From contig JAMKCF010000001.1 of NCBI GenBank assembly GCA_023634235.1, positions 10,364,258 to 10,428,257 of the forward strand: a DNA stretch of 64,000 bases. The letters are read 5' to 3'. This DNA is from Pisaster brevispinus. Taxonomy: Eukaryota > Echinodermata > Asteroidea > Forcipulatida > Asteriidae. The notes under the pieces were generated by a model, which worked only from the letters and a program-made list of their open reading frames with translations, searched no databases and was not told where the DNA came from. Shown one piece after another: positions 42,070 through 54,031 of this stretch (positions are counted from its first letter, which is position 1; every line of letters begins with the position of its first letter). The position numbers were made by a program, and so were the translations under genes.

Positions 42070-43262
42070 ATCCGACTGTCACTTAATCTTCCTTAATTAA
42101 GTCCAAATTATATCCTTACCTGTTCAGAGAGGTTGACAGAATATATTCAGAGAGGAACAGGCACTTTGAACTATTCCAAAGTTTGAAAATCATGAAAAAT
42201 AAGGAAATTTCGGGTCTACGGTTGTCTTCACAACGCTACTTGCTAAACATTGTTTTAGTTCTTTTGGGCACAAGTGCTTGAGAGTTCCGATCGCGGAATG
42301 AAATGTCTGCATGAAATTTCGTTTTAAAAGGTCAATAATTACCGTTTTAGCTATCAGTACCTCGAGAGAAATAAAGTCCAACATCCATTAAAAAATGAAA
42401 AAAATCTCTTAGAAAGTGGCAGTCAGATACCGCATATTTTCCAAACTGTTGTCTGTGGGATGAAGAGTGAACAAACTACTCAGTACTAGATTAGTACCTA
42501 CTAGTATTATTAGTACTAGTAGTAAAATTTTACATACATAGGCTATACATGTGCATCAGTGTATCGGCATAGCTACATTTTTATGTATGTAGTCAAACTG
42601 GATCTTAAAGTGGCACAGTACAGCAGTCAAATTCGACCATTGACTGTCAAACATGTCACTTTGTAACGATACGGCATGTTGTGCATGAATTTGACGAACT
42701 CGCTTTTCAAATTATGAATAGATAGTTGTTAAATTTTAGGCCTACTTCACTTGGAGTCGGGAATACTTGGTACGTCGACAATTTTACTCTTACTCGATGG
42801 CAGAAGCAGCACCTAGTACTTGGCAGTACAGTACTTGAAATTTCTCAATAATACTTTACAAGGGCATCGATCGCTACTGAAAAGTAGGGGAGACGGGCAA
42901 GCAAGTCTTGAAAAAATACATCTTACATTATTTGCTACCCACACCATTACTTTTACATTAAATTTCTGTGTTACACTTTTTCCTAGTTTTTGTTTGACCA
43001 GGAGGCGAGTTACAGGGGGGGGGGTGATATTTAACAATAACATCATCCGAAATGGGGTTTGGGCCTGGATTTCCCTTATGTAAAACCGAGATTCTACCAA
43101 ATACAAATATCATATTCACAATTCTTTTTAATTGTAACCACATTGCGACAAATTCTTCAGTAAAATTGAGAGTTTTTGATGTTTTTGTTTCTTCCTTCGT
43201 TTTTCTTTTATTTTAATTTATATTTTGTTTTTAGAATAAAAAATAATAACACTAAACTTACC
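42070..43262. other. No gene seen
   Basis: Non-coding flank of the hAT pseudogene with a G-run at 43014-43023. The transposon's end on this side was not found. Confidence 0.4.
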
Positions 43263-45475
43263 TTAAAATTTACCAAAAATTCTATCGCGTGTAACAGCTG
43301 ACTTAAGTAGAAATTCCTGTGCAATGGCTTGAGGATTTACTGCTGCCAGTCGGTCTCGATGTACGTGGCAGACCATGAGATGGTTAAGACGCTTGTGAGT
43401 CATAGTACTTCGCAACCATGTTTTCATGCGTCGTAGAGCACTGAATGAACGTTCAGCTACACATGAACTTGCTGGGGAGATGAGATGGAGCCTGAGCAAC
43501 TGTTCAACTTGAGGGAACATTCGACGGACTTCCGGCACTATTGCTCCAAAGATCTTTCAGTAGTCCTCAACATATGATCCACTAAACTGATTCCGAAAGA
43601 AGGCCAGTTGTTGCTGCAGAGAATCTGTGAGTTCAGGATATTTACGGATTGTATGTGGCTGAACGGACCCAGTAAGTAGCACGTCGCTTAAGTCCTTATA
43701 CAAGATAAGGTCAGTGGTTGTAAAGTAGTCTTTTATATTAGAAGTTGCACTGTCAATTACCTTGAAGAAATCCACTCTGTACAATTCCTCTGCAGAGTTG
43801 GCGGTGTACTCTTGGGCAGCTCCATCATCGTGTCTTTTAGGAAGTTTGCCGGTTCTAGGTTGCACTGTTCTAGTAGTTGTTCTGTTGCTTCAAAGACCTC
43901 CCTAAATTGTTGGTCACAACGAAGGGTGAGTAGATTACGCCTGGTTACTTCTGCAGCATCAAGCATCCCAGAAACTGTCATATCTGTTCCTTGGAGGGCC
44001 CTATTAAAGTTTTCAAGGCACTGGATAACAGGTAAAGCTGTAAACAAGCCAAGAACGCATTTTCCAGACGAAAGACAACTATGGAGGCCGCTAGCTCGTG
44101 AAGAAGTGTTTGTCCCAAAGTCTTCAGCTGCTTCATGAAGGGCATCCAATACGGCTTCAAAATTCTGCAAGACCGATTTAACTGCAGATGAATGCGTTTA
44201 CCAGCGAGTTGGGCATATTGACTTTAGTCTTGTTGGGGAAGGATTATCAGTGTCAGCAGAATGTAGATTCAAGTACAGGTGTTTGAACTTGTTATAGAGA
44301 TTGCCGAGTTCCTGTACATGTCCAAGGGCATTCCTTATATATGGTGCAGTTTGCAATGCTTTGGAAGTGATGAGGTGTGTCACATGGGCTCCGCAGTGAA
44401 AGTAACTTGCCATCGGTTGAATTTTCTTAATCTCTGCTTGACATCCTTTGTATTTTCTAGACATGTTGCTTGCCCCGTCATACGTTTGTGCTCTAAGGTG
44501 TTCTATAGGCAGTTGCAGTCGTATCAGGGCATCCTGCAGCATCTTAGAAAGTGATTCCCCAGTTGTTGAGGAAACCTGGTAGAGGCCTAGCATTTCTTCC
44601 TGAACAACAAACGAACCATCAACATAACGCACGCAGACACTCTCCTGTTCATTGCCCTGAATGTCTTGCGTTCCATCAATTATGATTCCAAACTGAGTAG
44701 ACATTTTGTTCACATCACTGCAGATATCCCTCAAAATAGCATGGCCCATTAACTGCAAAATTTCGTTTTGAATTTCACCACCCGTAAAAGTAGTCTTCCT
44801 TGTCAGCCATCTTTTCAGATTGTCATCATCATCAGCCTGCAACTGCAATAGTCTCTGGAAGTTACCATCAAACGCATCTTTTCCTCTAATGGCAAGACCC
44901 TGTTGGGGTAAAAACTGCAATGAGGTAATGATCTTTAGAAGAGCTGACCGTGCAGTATGTTTTTCTTCTTGAAGTCTGGAGTCGAATTGCACATTGATAT
45001 CAGGTTGGATTCTTCGAAATTTTAGATTTTCAATAGCAAGCTTGTGAGTGGTCGACTTGTCATGTTGTCTAAATTTATCTGTGCTCTTCTTCCAGTTGCG
45101 AAATCCCTTTGACACAAAAGCCTCATCTGAACAACGGGCAAGCTGAGTAAGATTTTGCCGAGAAGCACTAGCACACCAGTGGCAAAGTACCCCACCTATG
45201 TTCTGATCGAAATGAAGCCATGGGAAATCTATGAACCACTTGTGCTGAAACTTTAACTTACGGTTCTGGAGTGTTTGAACTGGGATGCAACTTACATCAT
45301 CAGGTTGATAAGGCTGATTGGGGAACTGTTCAGCAGTAGTCCCTATATCAACGTTTGAACATTCACCTTGTTCTTTCTCTATCTCATCATTATCGTGCTT
45401 GTTTTCGCTTTGGCCATCATGTTCATCATGTTCCTGTTGGGACCTAGCCACTGACAAGAATTTTATAATATCCAT
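43263..45475 (-). pseudogene. hAT-type transposase (ZMYM1/TTF zinc-finger family), frameshifted
   Basis: The first true ATG is at 45475 (MDIIKFLSV); the frame stays open to 44198. It has a basic/acidic N-terminus and a TTF-type zinc-finger region (WLHFDQNIGGVLCHWC, RNWKKSTDKFRQHDKS). A DUF4371-like RNase H-fold part follows (FGIIIDGTQDI and AQTYDGASNMS, each with a likely catalytic Asp, and SYFHCGAHVTHLI). After several frame changes (blocks 44170-43757 and 43865-43557), the hAT dimerisation domain appears at 43538-43263 with SSCVAERSFSALRRMKTWLR. Such proteins are transposases or domesticated relatives. Three or more frameshifts make it inactive as read. No inverted ends were found. Confidence 0.82.
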
Positions 45476-45509
45476 TTTGCTTCTTCGACAAATCTTGTCA
45501 TGGCCCAAA

Positions 45510-46525
45510 CTGCTCCTATTTATTTTATTTTAATGGATTTTACTACATTTTGTGCCTTGTGCGATTGTAACAGAATGTAGTATATTTGCACCCATTTCCA
45601 CCCATCGACGCCCTTGATACTTTACTGAAAATTTGTAGTCAAATACTTTTTCTTTTTTTTCTAGTATCTTGAGGCATAATAAGTGCCCCAGCGTTCTCTG
45701 GCTGCATGATGAAAAGTTCGCTTGAAACTTCTTGTTAGATCTGACAGTACGGTCTCACAAATTAATAGGTGCACCTGTTTTAGCGAACAATGTTTACCCA
45801 ACTGTCATCAATACCCATCCCTGAATGTCCAGTGTCTAAATGGGCTGTCTGAAACATTCAAGATCTGTTTTTATTAACAACGGATCACCCCACCGACCAT
45901 GTCACACTAACCATGTCAGTGACTAGATCAGTATAAAAATCATAAACACACCCTTTGGTCAAGCTGTGACATTCTAGTCCTTCCTTGTTGTCTGCCTTAC
46001 CATCCTTCGAGCCTTTTGTGTTGACTTTACTTTAGTCAATAAATTATGCATACTCAACACTATTTGTATGACTGTTATCAAAGTTGGCCCTTGTAACCAA
46101 GCTTTTTCCAGTGTTACAATAATTTATATTTTAACTATACAATCTTTGAGAGGAATATTTGAAAAAGGGGGAAAAGGGCCAATATATGTATTTATTTATT
46201 TATTTCCTTTATTTACCCAGGGTGAGCCAAATCAGTATAAAAAAACTGGTTTCCATTTGGGCATGTTAAGTGAAGAATAAACAAAAAGTATGCGTAATTA
46301 CATTGTACATGTAAATGTAAAACTAACGATAAAAGAATATTAAAAACTATGTGTGAATATAAGAGTTATGATGAGTACGTGTAAATCTAGAACGATGGAG
46401 TTTAAAATTAAGAACAAGCACTCTGTGAAACCTGACAAAATAGAACAAAGACTAAGAGAATCTTCATGTAAAGCAAAAAAATAGAAATAAAAGTCCACAA
46501 ACAAAGCTGACAAAATCCAACATCA
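45510..46525. other. Non-coding; shared hAT repeat and LINE-like tail
   Basis: 45535-45590 resembles 19293-19350 inside the non-autonomous hAT element. 46180-46215 is a (TTTA)n run followed by CCTTTATTTACCCAGGGTGAG, which looks like the reversed 3' tail of an interspersed repeat. No gene. Confidence 0.45.
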
Positions 46526-46529
46526 GAAA

Positions 46530-47675
46530 TAATCATGACCACCTGTGTTTGCTTTGTGGTGACATGATTGATTCCCTAGAAGCTAAGGTACAGTGTGAGA
46601 GTGGTATGTGGTACCATCTTGACTGTATGGGATTTACAAAAGTAGGTAACATGTTGAGAAATAAATCATGTGTATGGATATGTTTGTAAATGTCGAGGAA
46701 GTAATTACTGTGATTCTCTCTCCTTTGATTTTGGAATTTCTACACAAGAGAATGTGTATCAAATGACACTGGGTGGCTACAGTGAAGAGATATTGAAGCA
46801 GGCATGTGATTGTGATATTAATGTGTGTACTAACAAAGAGAGTAAACTGATTGACAATAATGGTAGATGTTTTTGCACCAGCTGTGATTCACATACAAAG
46901 GAAGACGACTGTTTATCTGAAGCACACCAATCAAATGTGATATCAAATAAAGCATCAATTACTGAACAAAGTGGAGGATATTTTTTGAGAAATAAAAAAA
47001 CAAGACAAATAGCTAACAGTGCAAAAGACACTAACAACAAATATGAGCATACTGGGCATGTGCATAAAGAATCAAAATGTGTTAATAGTGTTAAACAACA
47101 TTCTCTCCAAATGTGCAGAACAAAGAGATCAGTATCTCCTCATGGAGGGTTGAATGAGAAGAAATGTAAGACAGATGTGATACTGAAAGAGGCCATTACT
47201 TTTACTCTACAAGGACATTTTCATCAAGGTAACTACAAATTTTGTGTAAATAGTGGTAAACAGTGTGTTGCAAACAGCTTGTGTGCAATGATGTTACAGT
47301 CATATGAAAGATCTGAAACAATGGACAAGCAATGACATGGATTTGATATTAAATACCGGCAATGAATTGTATGGTCATTTATCAAACAGTTCCACAATGA
47401 ACAGTGATTATTTGTTAATTAATGAATTGCCTAATCAGTTAATTGTATTCAATAAGAGCTTTACTATGATTTATCATGAATCAGTGAGTGGTATGTTTAA
47501 ATATGATGGTCATTTGTCAGAATTTGATATGATGCAGCTGGATAGAGCTCTTGAGCAAACATTGCAGAAATATAACGGTTGTTTCATATGTTTCAATGAA
47601 AACACATTTTGTGTAATTTCTGACAATAGTATGTACTATATCTTTGATTCTCATTCCAGAAACTGTAACAAGTGA
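46530..47675 (+). pseudogene. Helentron N-terminal part: PHD finger and C76-like protease domain
   Basis: At 46540-46720, two frames together show CLLCGDMID, VQCESGMWYHLDCMGF and then CVWI/CKCRG, a PHD finger (Cys4-His-Cys3 spacing) split by a frameshift near 46680. At 47195-47675, after another frameshift near 47310, comes FHQGNYKFCVNSGKQCVANS. Next are WTSNDMDLILNTGNELYGHL, YLLINELPN and YYIFDSHSRN. A Cys in QCVANSL and an Asp/His pair in FDSHSRN match a papain-like fold of the herpesvirus-tegument deubiquitinase (peptidase C76) type. I know related segments from other invertebrate Helitron-like proteins. Between the two domains lies a poorly conserved Cys/Lys-rich linker. The role in transposition is unknown. 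PHD fingers usually read histone marks. Confidence 0.6.
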
Positions 47676-47994
47676 AAGAAGAAGTATCATGAAATGTGCA
47701 GCAACTTGGAAGGATGTTTACATGTATTGTACTGAATTGGCTAACTCGATAAATTTAAGTAACCACGAACAATTTGAAATTACAGGAGTGACTGTTTGTC
47801 AGGATGATGGTACAAATAACTGCTTTATTGCTGCTGTTGAAGACATTGAACAGATAGAAGAGACACCTGAGTTAAATGATTCATAAATCAGTTATGTTGC
47901 TAATGAAACCTCAAGTGAAATTCCAAATCAAGAAAGTGCATGTATTAATGTCATTGATTCTGATTATCAATTTGGTGTACCTACTATAGATGTC

Positions 47995-48728
47995 TTGCAA
48001 CATGACAAGGTGAACATTAAAGATAGTGATGACATTGAAATGGTAGTAATAACTAAAGAAGTAGTATTTAGGTTTAATGCATTGTCGTATGATCACAAGC
48101 AGTCTTTGTGCAAATCAGTTGGAATTAATAGACTGTACTCACAAATTGTAGCATCTGAAGAATTTGACAGAATGGGACATCCAAAGCAGTTAAGACATAT
48201 CCAGGGTGATGGAAACTGTTTTTTTTAGAGCTATTTCATTTGCAATTTCTGGAAGTGAACGTAGCCATGAGATTGAGGCTAGCTACTGTGAATCATTTGT
48301 TGAAATATGGCAATCAGTACATTTTATATTTACGTGAAGAATTCAGTAATGTTGAGGATTATGTTCAAAGGCAAAGAATGTTTTGTTCTGAAGTCCGGGC
48401 AACTGAAGTAGAGATTATGGCTGTTGCACATATGCTTGAAACAGATGTATACACATTTAATGGTAGATGGTACATATTCTCTGGAAGGGTAACAGAAATT
48501 GGAAGTGTAACATCAGATGAAGCAATCTATCTGAATCATACAAATGGCATACATTATGATGTTGTGTTGTCAGTGCACATGTTACCAATGGAAACCAATC
48601 CTAATGATGTGATAATAACTGATGGAATTAGTAAACAAAGTATGGATGTAGATAGTTTGACAACTGATGACAAAAAACCAATGAATGTCTCGAATGTAAT
48701 GAACAGATACAAGATGATGGTCAAATGA
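47995..48728 (+). pseudogene. Helentron OTU cysteine-protease domain
   Basis: The OTU signature GDGNCFF ends the first frame at 48228. FRAISFAISGSERSHEIE continues in another frame, and the rest is at 48240-48728 with YVQRQRMFCSEVRATEVEIMA, MLETDVYTFNGRWYIF and NHTNGIHYDVVLSV. Catalytic residues seen: Asp and Cys in GDGNC, His in GIHYDVV. OTU domains remove ubiquitin and are a known extra domain of Helentrons. Two frameshifts near 48227-48290 break it. Confidence 0.8.
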
Positions 48729-48985
48729 GTAAAGGTAGAAAGGGGAGAAAAGACAAGCGAAAAATGAGTTCAGCTATGAGAAGGAAAAGAGATAGGGATA
48801 ATAAACGTTTGAAATATGAATACAAGAAAAAGAAAGAGACAGTTATTCACACATATACAAGCAGTATAGATGACAGCATAAGGGTACCAGGGAAAACATT
48901 GGATAAAATGAGGTACCATGGTAATATTGATTGTAAGCTCAAGAAAATAGCTGCAGAGAAAACAAAATATAATGAAAGTACAAGT

Positions 48986-49363
48986 ACCAGAGAAAGGAAG
49001 AAAAGTGCAATGCAAATTAAATATGATGATGATCCAGACTGCAGAGAAAGGAAAAAGAGTGCAATGAAAATTAAATACCAAGATGATCCAGAGTGCAGAG
49101 AATAGAAAAAGAGTGCCATGAAAACTAAATACCAAGATAATCCAAAATACAGAGAAACAAAAAAAAGTAACATGAATAGTAAATATGCCGATGATCCAGA
49201 CTACAGAGAAAGAAAAAGGATTGCTTTGAAAATTAAATATCACCAAATAACGGATTGGAGAGAAAGTAAGAGGAGGAGCATGCGAACTGAGTACCAAGAA
49301 AATGTAATTTATAGAGAAAGAAAACTAAAGGCAAATAGAATGTCGTACGACAAGACTAAAGAC
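48986..49363 (+). repeat. Seven 18-residue (54 bp) Lys/Arg-rich tandem repeats
   Basis: In one frame the pattern CRERKKSAMKIKYQDDPE repeats seven times with increasing divergence, ending YRERKLKANRMSYDKTKD. The third unit has an in-frame TAG at 49103-49105. The tract links the OTU and Cys-rich domains and is very basic, suggesting DNA contact or a flexible linker. Confidence 0.85.
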
Positions 49364-49527
49364 AAAATTACACATGCCAAACGAACTAAGTACAATTTAA
49401 AAGCAGTTACATGATTGGCAAAAGAGCCTCTGATAAGTCAAGGCATTATAGTAATGCAAGTTATAGGCATAAACAAGTTATTGGAAATAAAAAGAAATAT
49501 CATTAAAGTGGCCAATATAAACATAAT

Positions 49528-50508
49528 TTGATTAATATAATAGATAGGAATTGTCACGGAAATGTCTTGTATAAACAGAGAACAATCATTAACACTTTAC
49601 AGCAAAGAAGTTCAAAGGACAGAAGACAAAAAGCATGCAATGTAATCAATGATTTCAAAGACAAAATGAGCCATGGGGCAGATTATATTTGTGCTGTTTG
49701 TTGCAAATTGCTCTTTAAAAACCAAGTCGTAAAATGTAATAAGAATAAATACAAGTCATCAATATTCATCACAGATAAATACTTGCATCAATGTAACGAT
49801 GAATGTAACGCAGATGAATGTAACGCAGATAAATGTGATATGGCAAAAGTAAGATCTTGTTTGTGGATTTTCTATACTTGTCATAGAAAGTTGGGTAAGA
49901 ACAGAATACCAGAAGAGGTAAATCTTAATAATTTATCATTGACAGAAATTCCTGAAGAATTACAAAAACTTAATACATTAGAGCAGCATCTAGTAGCTAG
50001 AAACATAGCATTTATGAAAATTGTTAATCTTCCTAAAGGTGGTCAGAATGGAATAGTGGGACCATGTGTTTGTGTACCGGCTAATGTTGAAAAATCTGTA
50101 CAGTCATTACCAAGAAGAGGAGAAAATGAACTAATGCAAATCAAACTTAAACGCAAGTTGTCATACAAAGGTTATTATGAGTATAAATATGTAAATATAC
50201 AGCATGTTGAAGAAGCCTTGCATTATTTAAAGAAGAATAACAAATGGTAGAAAGATATTGTAGTTAAACATGATCGGGTTAATCATGTACCTGAAGTGCC
50301 AAATGAAGACATACGTATAAATGAGGATAAAGACAATGTGGTGGAAGATGAGAATAAAGAAGAAGTTACTGATAAAGAACGATTATGTGGATGGCAGCTT
50401 GATAGTTGCATGCAACCAGCAGATATTGGTCAAGAGATTCTAGATCAGTATTTTGATGATATATTTTGTGAAGCTCCGTGTGAAGGCAATAATCCAGTAG
50501 AGTCTTAA
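49528..50508 (+). pseudogene. Helentron Cys-rich (DUF6570-like) region
   Basis: One frame with an in-frame TAG at 50248-50250. It has YICAVCCKLLFKNQVVKC, then CLWIFYTCHRKLGKNRIPEE, TLEQHLVARNIAFMKIVNLP, KGGQNGIVGPCVCVPANV and EEALHYLKKNNKW. This matches the Cys-rich domain found before the Rep domain in animal Helitrons (annotated DUF6570 in some databases). The last part is acidic and leads into [18 protein letters not shown]. Confidence 0.75.
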
Positions 50509-51440
50509 TGGAAGAAGGAAATGAAGCCAAATGCTTTCCTACTTTATTTCCAACTGGTAGTCCAATATTCAAAGATAAACATGACATTAGATTAACACTT
50601 TGTAGATATTTACATAATAGAATAATGAATGTAGACAATAGATTTGCTAAAAAGACTGACTATATTTTCTATGCCCAGTATTTTTTATCAGATTGAACAG
50701 GTGTTGTCATGTGTATCTATTGCTCTTCGTAACGGTTCTGTAAAAACGCAAACTGGACAGAGGGTAACTGCATCAATGCTAAATGATAAGAACAAATTGA
50801 GAAACATTTCGAAATCTGATAGTGGTAACAAGTTCTTAAAACCAATACGAGGAACTCCACCATATTGGCAATCGGCTCACAAAGAAGTACTTGCAATGAT
50901 TAGGCAACTTGGTAAACCAACATGGTTCTGTTCATTTTCTGCTGCTGATATGAGATGGCCTGAAGTTATTAACACTATACTGAAACAACAAGGAGATCCA
51001 AGGAGGATAGAGGAATTAGACTGGAATGATAAATGTTTGATCCTAAAGAGCAATCCTGTCACTGTGGCCAGAATATTTGATAGAAGATTTCATATTTCTT
51101 TAAGAGAGGTGATTATGTCAGAAGCCAATCCTATATTGGAAAGGTCAAAGATTACTTTTACAGAGTGAGTTTCAGATGAGAGGTTCCTCGCATACACATT
51201 GTTTGTTCTGGATTGAAGATGCTCGTAAACTAAGTGATGATAATGATGACAAGGTGGTTGAATTTATCAATAGATATGTATCTTGTAAATTACCAGCTAA
51301 AGAGGATGATGAAGAACTGAATAAAAAAAATCTAATGTTCGAATGCACAGCAGAAGACACTAAAAAATTTGCAAGAAGAAGGAAACTGAATGTATATTTA
51401 ACTTCCCAAGACCCCCTTCTGAAAGAACATTTGTGATAAG
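50508..51440 (+). pseudogene. Helentron Rep (Helitron-like N, HUH) region
   Basis: Starts with [20 protein letters not shown], then after a frame change VSIALRNGSVKTQTGQRVTA, GTPPYWQSAHKEVLAMIRQL, TWFCSFSAADMRWPEVINTI and NPVTVARIFDRRF. After another frame change near 51163 comes FQMRGSSHTHCLFW, with His-Thr-His as the metal-binding HUH motif. This is the rolling-circle initiator domain that would nick the element's ends. The catalytic tyrosine segment expected downstream is not recognisable (see findings). Confidence 0.8.
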
Positions 51441-52650
51441 ACATGAACCTATAGATGACGATGAGGGTAAAGAAACTTAAAGTAATGATGACAGGATAAA
51501 TGAAGATGTTGATGGTGGTAAACTTAGTGATATTGATAAGGCAAAGGAATTGTTGAAGTCAGTACGTGAAGCGCTACTTAATGAAGAGAAGTCATTTAAA
51601 TCAGTACATGAAATGTTTGATAGGCATTAATCAAAGAAACTTTGAGAAAGCTAAATACACTTATGAGTAAGAAAGACAGTATCATATTGAAACGTGAGAT
51701 GGGATTATTGCTCAGTCAAGCTCAAAGTGAAGGGCTGCATGGTGATGCAAAGGAAAGCATGAAAACTGTAGGACAATTGTATTTTCCAAAATAGAGAGGT
51801 TTCAGCACAAGAGGCATGTTTCCGAGTTTGTAACTTGAGATTGAAAGAAGGATCAAGGAAAGTTGAACTTATACCATTAGGAGAGAACCTTGTTAGAATG
51901 AGTTTACTACTCAGGTTGATTAAGAATAAATCAGATTCTAATGATTGTAATGTATGGATGGTTAGTAAATTAGAAAGATATAAAGCCAGACCTAAAACAC
52001 ATTAATTTGATGTAATGTGTCTCGCAACATTTGTCTCTGAATATAGAATATTGTCAAGTACAGAAGCATTAAAGGTTTACAGTGGGAAAACATTTAAACA
52101 TGTTCACCAATTACAGAACAGTTTAGGATATATACAGAAGCGTACTAGAACTGATGGCGCAGTTATAAAGTATCCAAGATTTAATTCAGTCAAGTGCCCA
52201 GAGAAATACTACCAAAGTATCCCGTTCTTGCCACATCGTGTTGATAAGCATTTGAAACCTGCACCCTTTGAAACTTTCGAAGATTTTTATCAAACTGGAA
52301 ATGTCAAATTAGCTCAGTGTAACATTGTATCTGTACAGTTTGTTGTGAATAGTAATCGAAAGAAGTTTGAAGGAGACAGTGATGCAGTAGATGTAGCTGA
52401 AGAATATTTGGCAAAGTTTGGTCCTCAGGAAGATGCATGGGCATTGATCTGTCCAGAAACTGAAGCAGAAAGACATGAATGTAAAGATGAAATAAATGAA
52501 AATGTAGAAGAGAATGAAGATGATTGTGGCATTCCTGATTTACAATCCAATAAAAAAGAAGACAGAAATTATTGTGTTGAATACCATAAAGCCATTATTG
52601 TGTTGAATACCATAAAGCCAAAATCCCAAGACATGAAGCTCAAACCTTGA
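51441..52650 (+). pseudogene. Helentron region between Rep and helicase
   Basis: Broken frames at 51490-52000 contain LKREMGLLLSQAQSEGLHGD, the [20 protein letters not shown] segment and [14 protein letters not shown]. The open block 52015-52650 has LATFVSEYRILSSTEALKVY, SIPFLPHRVDKHLKP and ETFEDFYQTGNVKL. These are conserved connector motifs of animal Helitrons. The block ends in an acidic stretch just before the helicase. Confidence 0.7.
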
Positions 52651-52719
52651 TGAGATCCTTGAATTTCAAGCAGAGTCAAGTATTCTATAAGATTAGACAA
52701 TAGTGTCCAGATAAAGTCA

Positions 52720-54005
52720 ATGGCAAGAATCCTGAACCGTTTAATATGTTCATTACTGGTGGAGCTGGTACAGGCAAATCTCACTTAATCAAATGTATAT
52801 ATAATGAAGCTGTACGTTTACTTGGTAGAATGCGTCATAATTCTGATGTCTCTGTAATACTAACAGCCCCAACTGGTGTTGCAGCATTTAATATCAACCC
52901 AATGACAATACATTCTGTACTCAGCATTGGTACCAATATGTCACTACCATATATGCCTCTCGGTGAAGAAAAAATTAGTACTCTGCTTAACAAATTTAGC
53001 CAGCTGCAAATTTTTATCATTGATGAGGTTTCTATGGTTGATCAAAAGATGTTGAGCTATATTAATGGAAGATTAAGACAGATTAAGCAAACAAGAAGTC
53101 AATGTGCATTTGGTGATGTGAGTGTGATTGCTGTTGGTAATTTTTATCAGCTACCTCCAGTGAAAGGAAAATCATTGCATCACAGTACAATGGAATCTGA
53201 TTTGTGGCATGCAAACTTTAAAAAAATTGAGTTATTAGTAATAATGAGACAAAAGAATGTTGTAAATTTTACAGAAGTGTTAAATAAATTGAGGGTTAAA
53301 ACAAAGAAGGACAGTTTAACAGAAGAAGATAAAGCTGTACTCAGAAGTTGTGAAACTGGAGAGGATGTTGAAGACGCTGTACACATCTATCCAACAAATA
53401 AACAAGTTGATAAGTATAATCTTCAGAGAATGCATAGAACCTGTACAGGATGTATATTGATTGAAGCTAAAGATTATCAAAAAGATGCAAGCGGAAAGAT
53501 GAAACTGAGAGACACACCTCTTAAATCAGTAAGATCAAATTCTCTATGTCAGTCATTATTACTAGGCATTGGTGCTAGAGTTATGCTAACTAAAAATGTA
53601 GATGTTTCTGATGGACTTGTAAATGGAGCATTTGCAATTGTAGATGGAATAGAGATGCTACCTGATAAATCTGGGCTTAAGTATATCAATGTAATGTTTG
53701 ATAATAAGAATGTTGGTTCTAAAGTAAGAAGACAATCAGCCTCATCAGATGTGATTACTACTGTTGCAATTGAGATACAGGAAGAGCATATTGGAAAGTC
53801 ATATATCCGCAAACAATTTCCATTGAAACTAGCCTGGGTTATGCACTGCACATAAAGTAAAAGGGATGACAACAAATAAAGCTGTATTGTGTCTTGAACG
53901 TACATTTTCAGCAGGCCAGGCATATGTGAGTTTGAGTCGTGTGACATCAATTAAGGGTCTTGTTATGGAAGGTTTTGATGAGAAGTTAATTTACTTATAT
54001 AGTTA
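52720..54005 (+). pseudogene. Helentron PIF1-type helicase
   Basis: The main frame 52746-53855 has Walker A in FITGGAGTGKSHLIK, motif Ia LTAPTGVAAFNI with THS-like IHSVLSIG, Walker B FIIDEVSMVDQ, VGNFYQLPPV (a GDxxQLPPV variant with N for D), IMRQ, NKQVDKYN, and GARVMLTKNVDVSDGLVNGA. After a frameshift near 53855, the C-terminal part reads [20 protein letters not shown] and [14 protein letters not shown]. This is a superfamily 1B (PIF1/RecD-like) helicase that unwinds DNA during rolling-circle transfer. It is the best-preserved part of the element, with one open frame of over 1.1 kb. Confidence 0.88.
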
Positions 54006-54031
54006 AATCAGAAGCAGAAGCTCTAAAGACA

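Noticed and set aside
48770..49297. Minus-strand ORF of 175 residues over the Helentron repeat tract
   Set aside because: It is the antisense shadow of the 54 bp coding repeats. The plus frame carries the recognisable domains on both sides.
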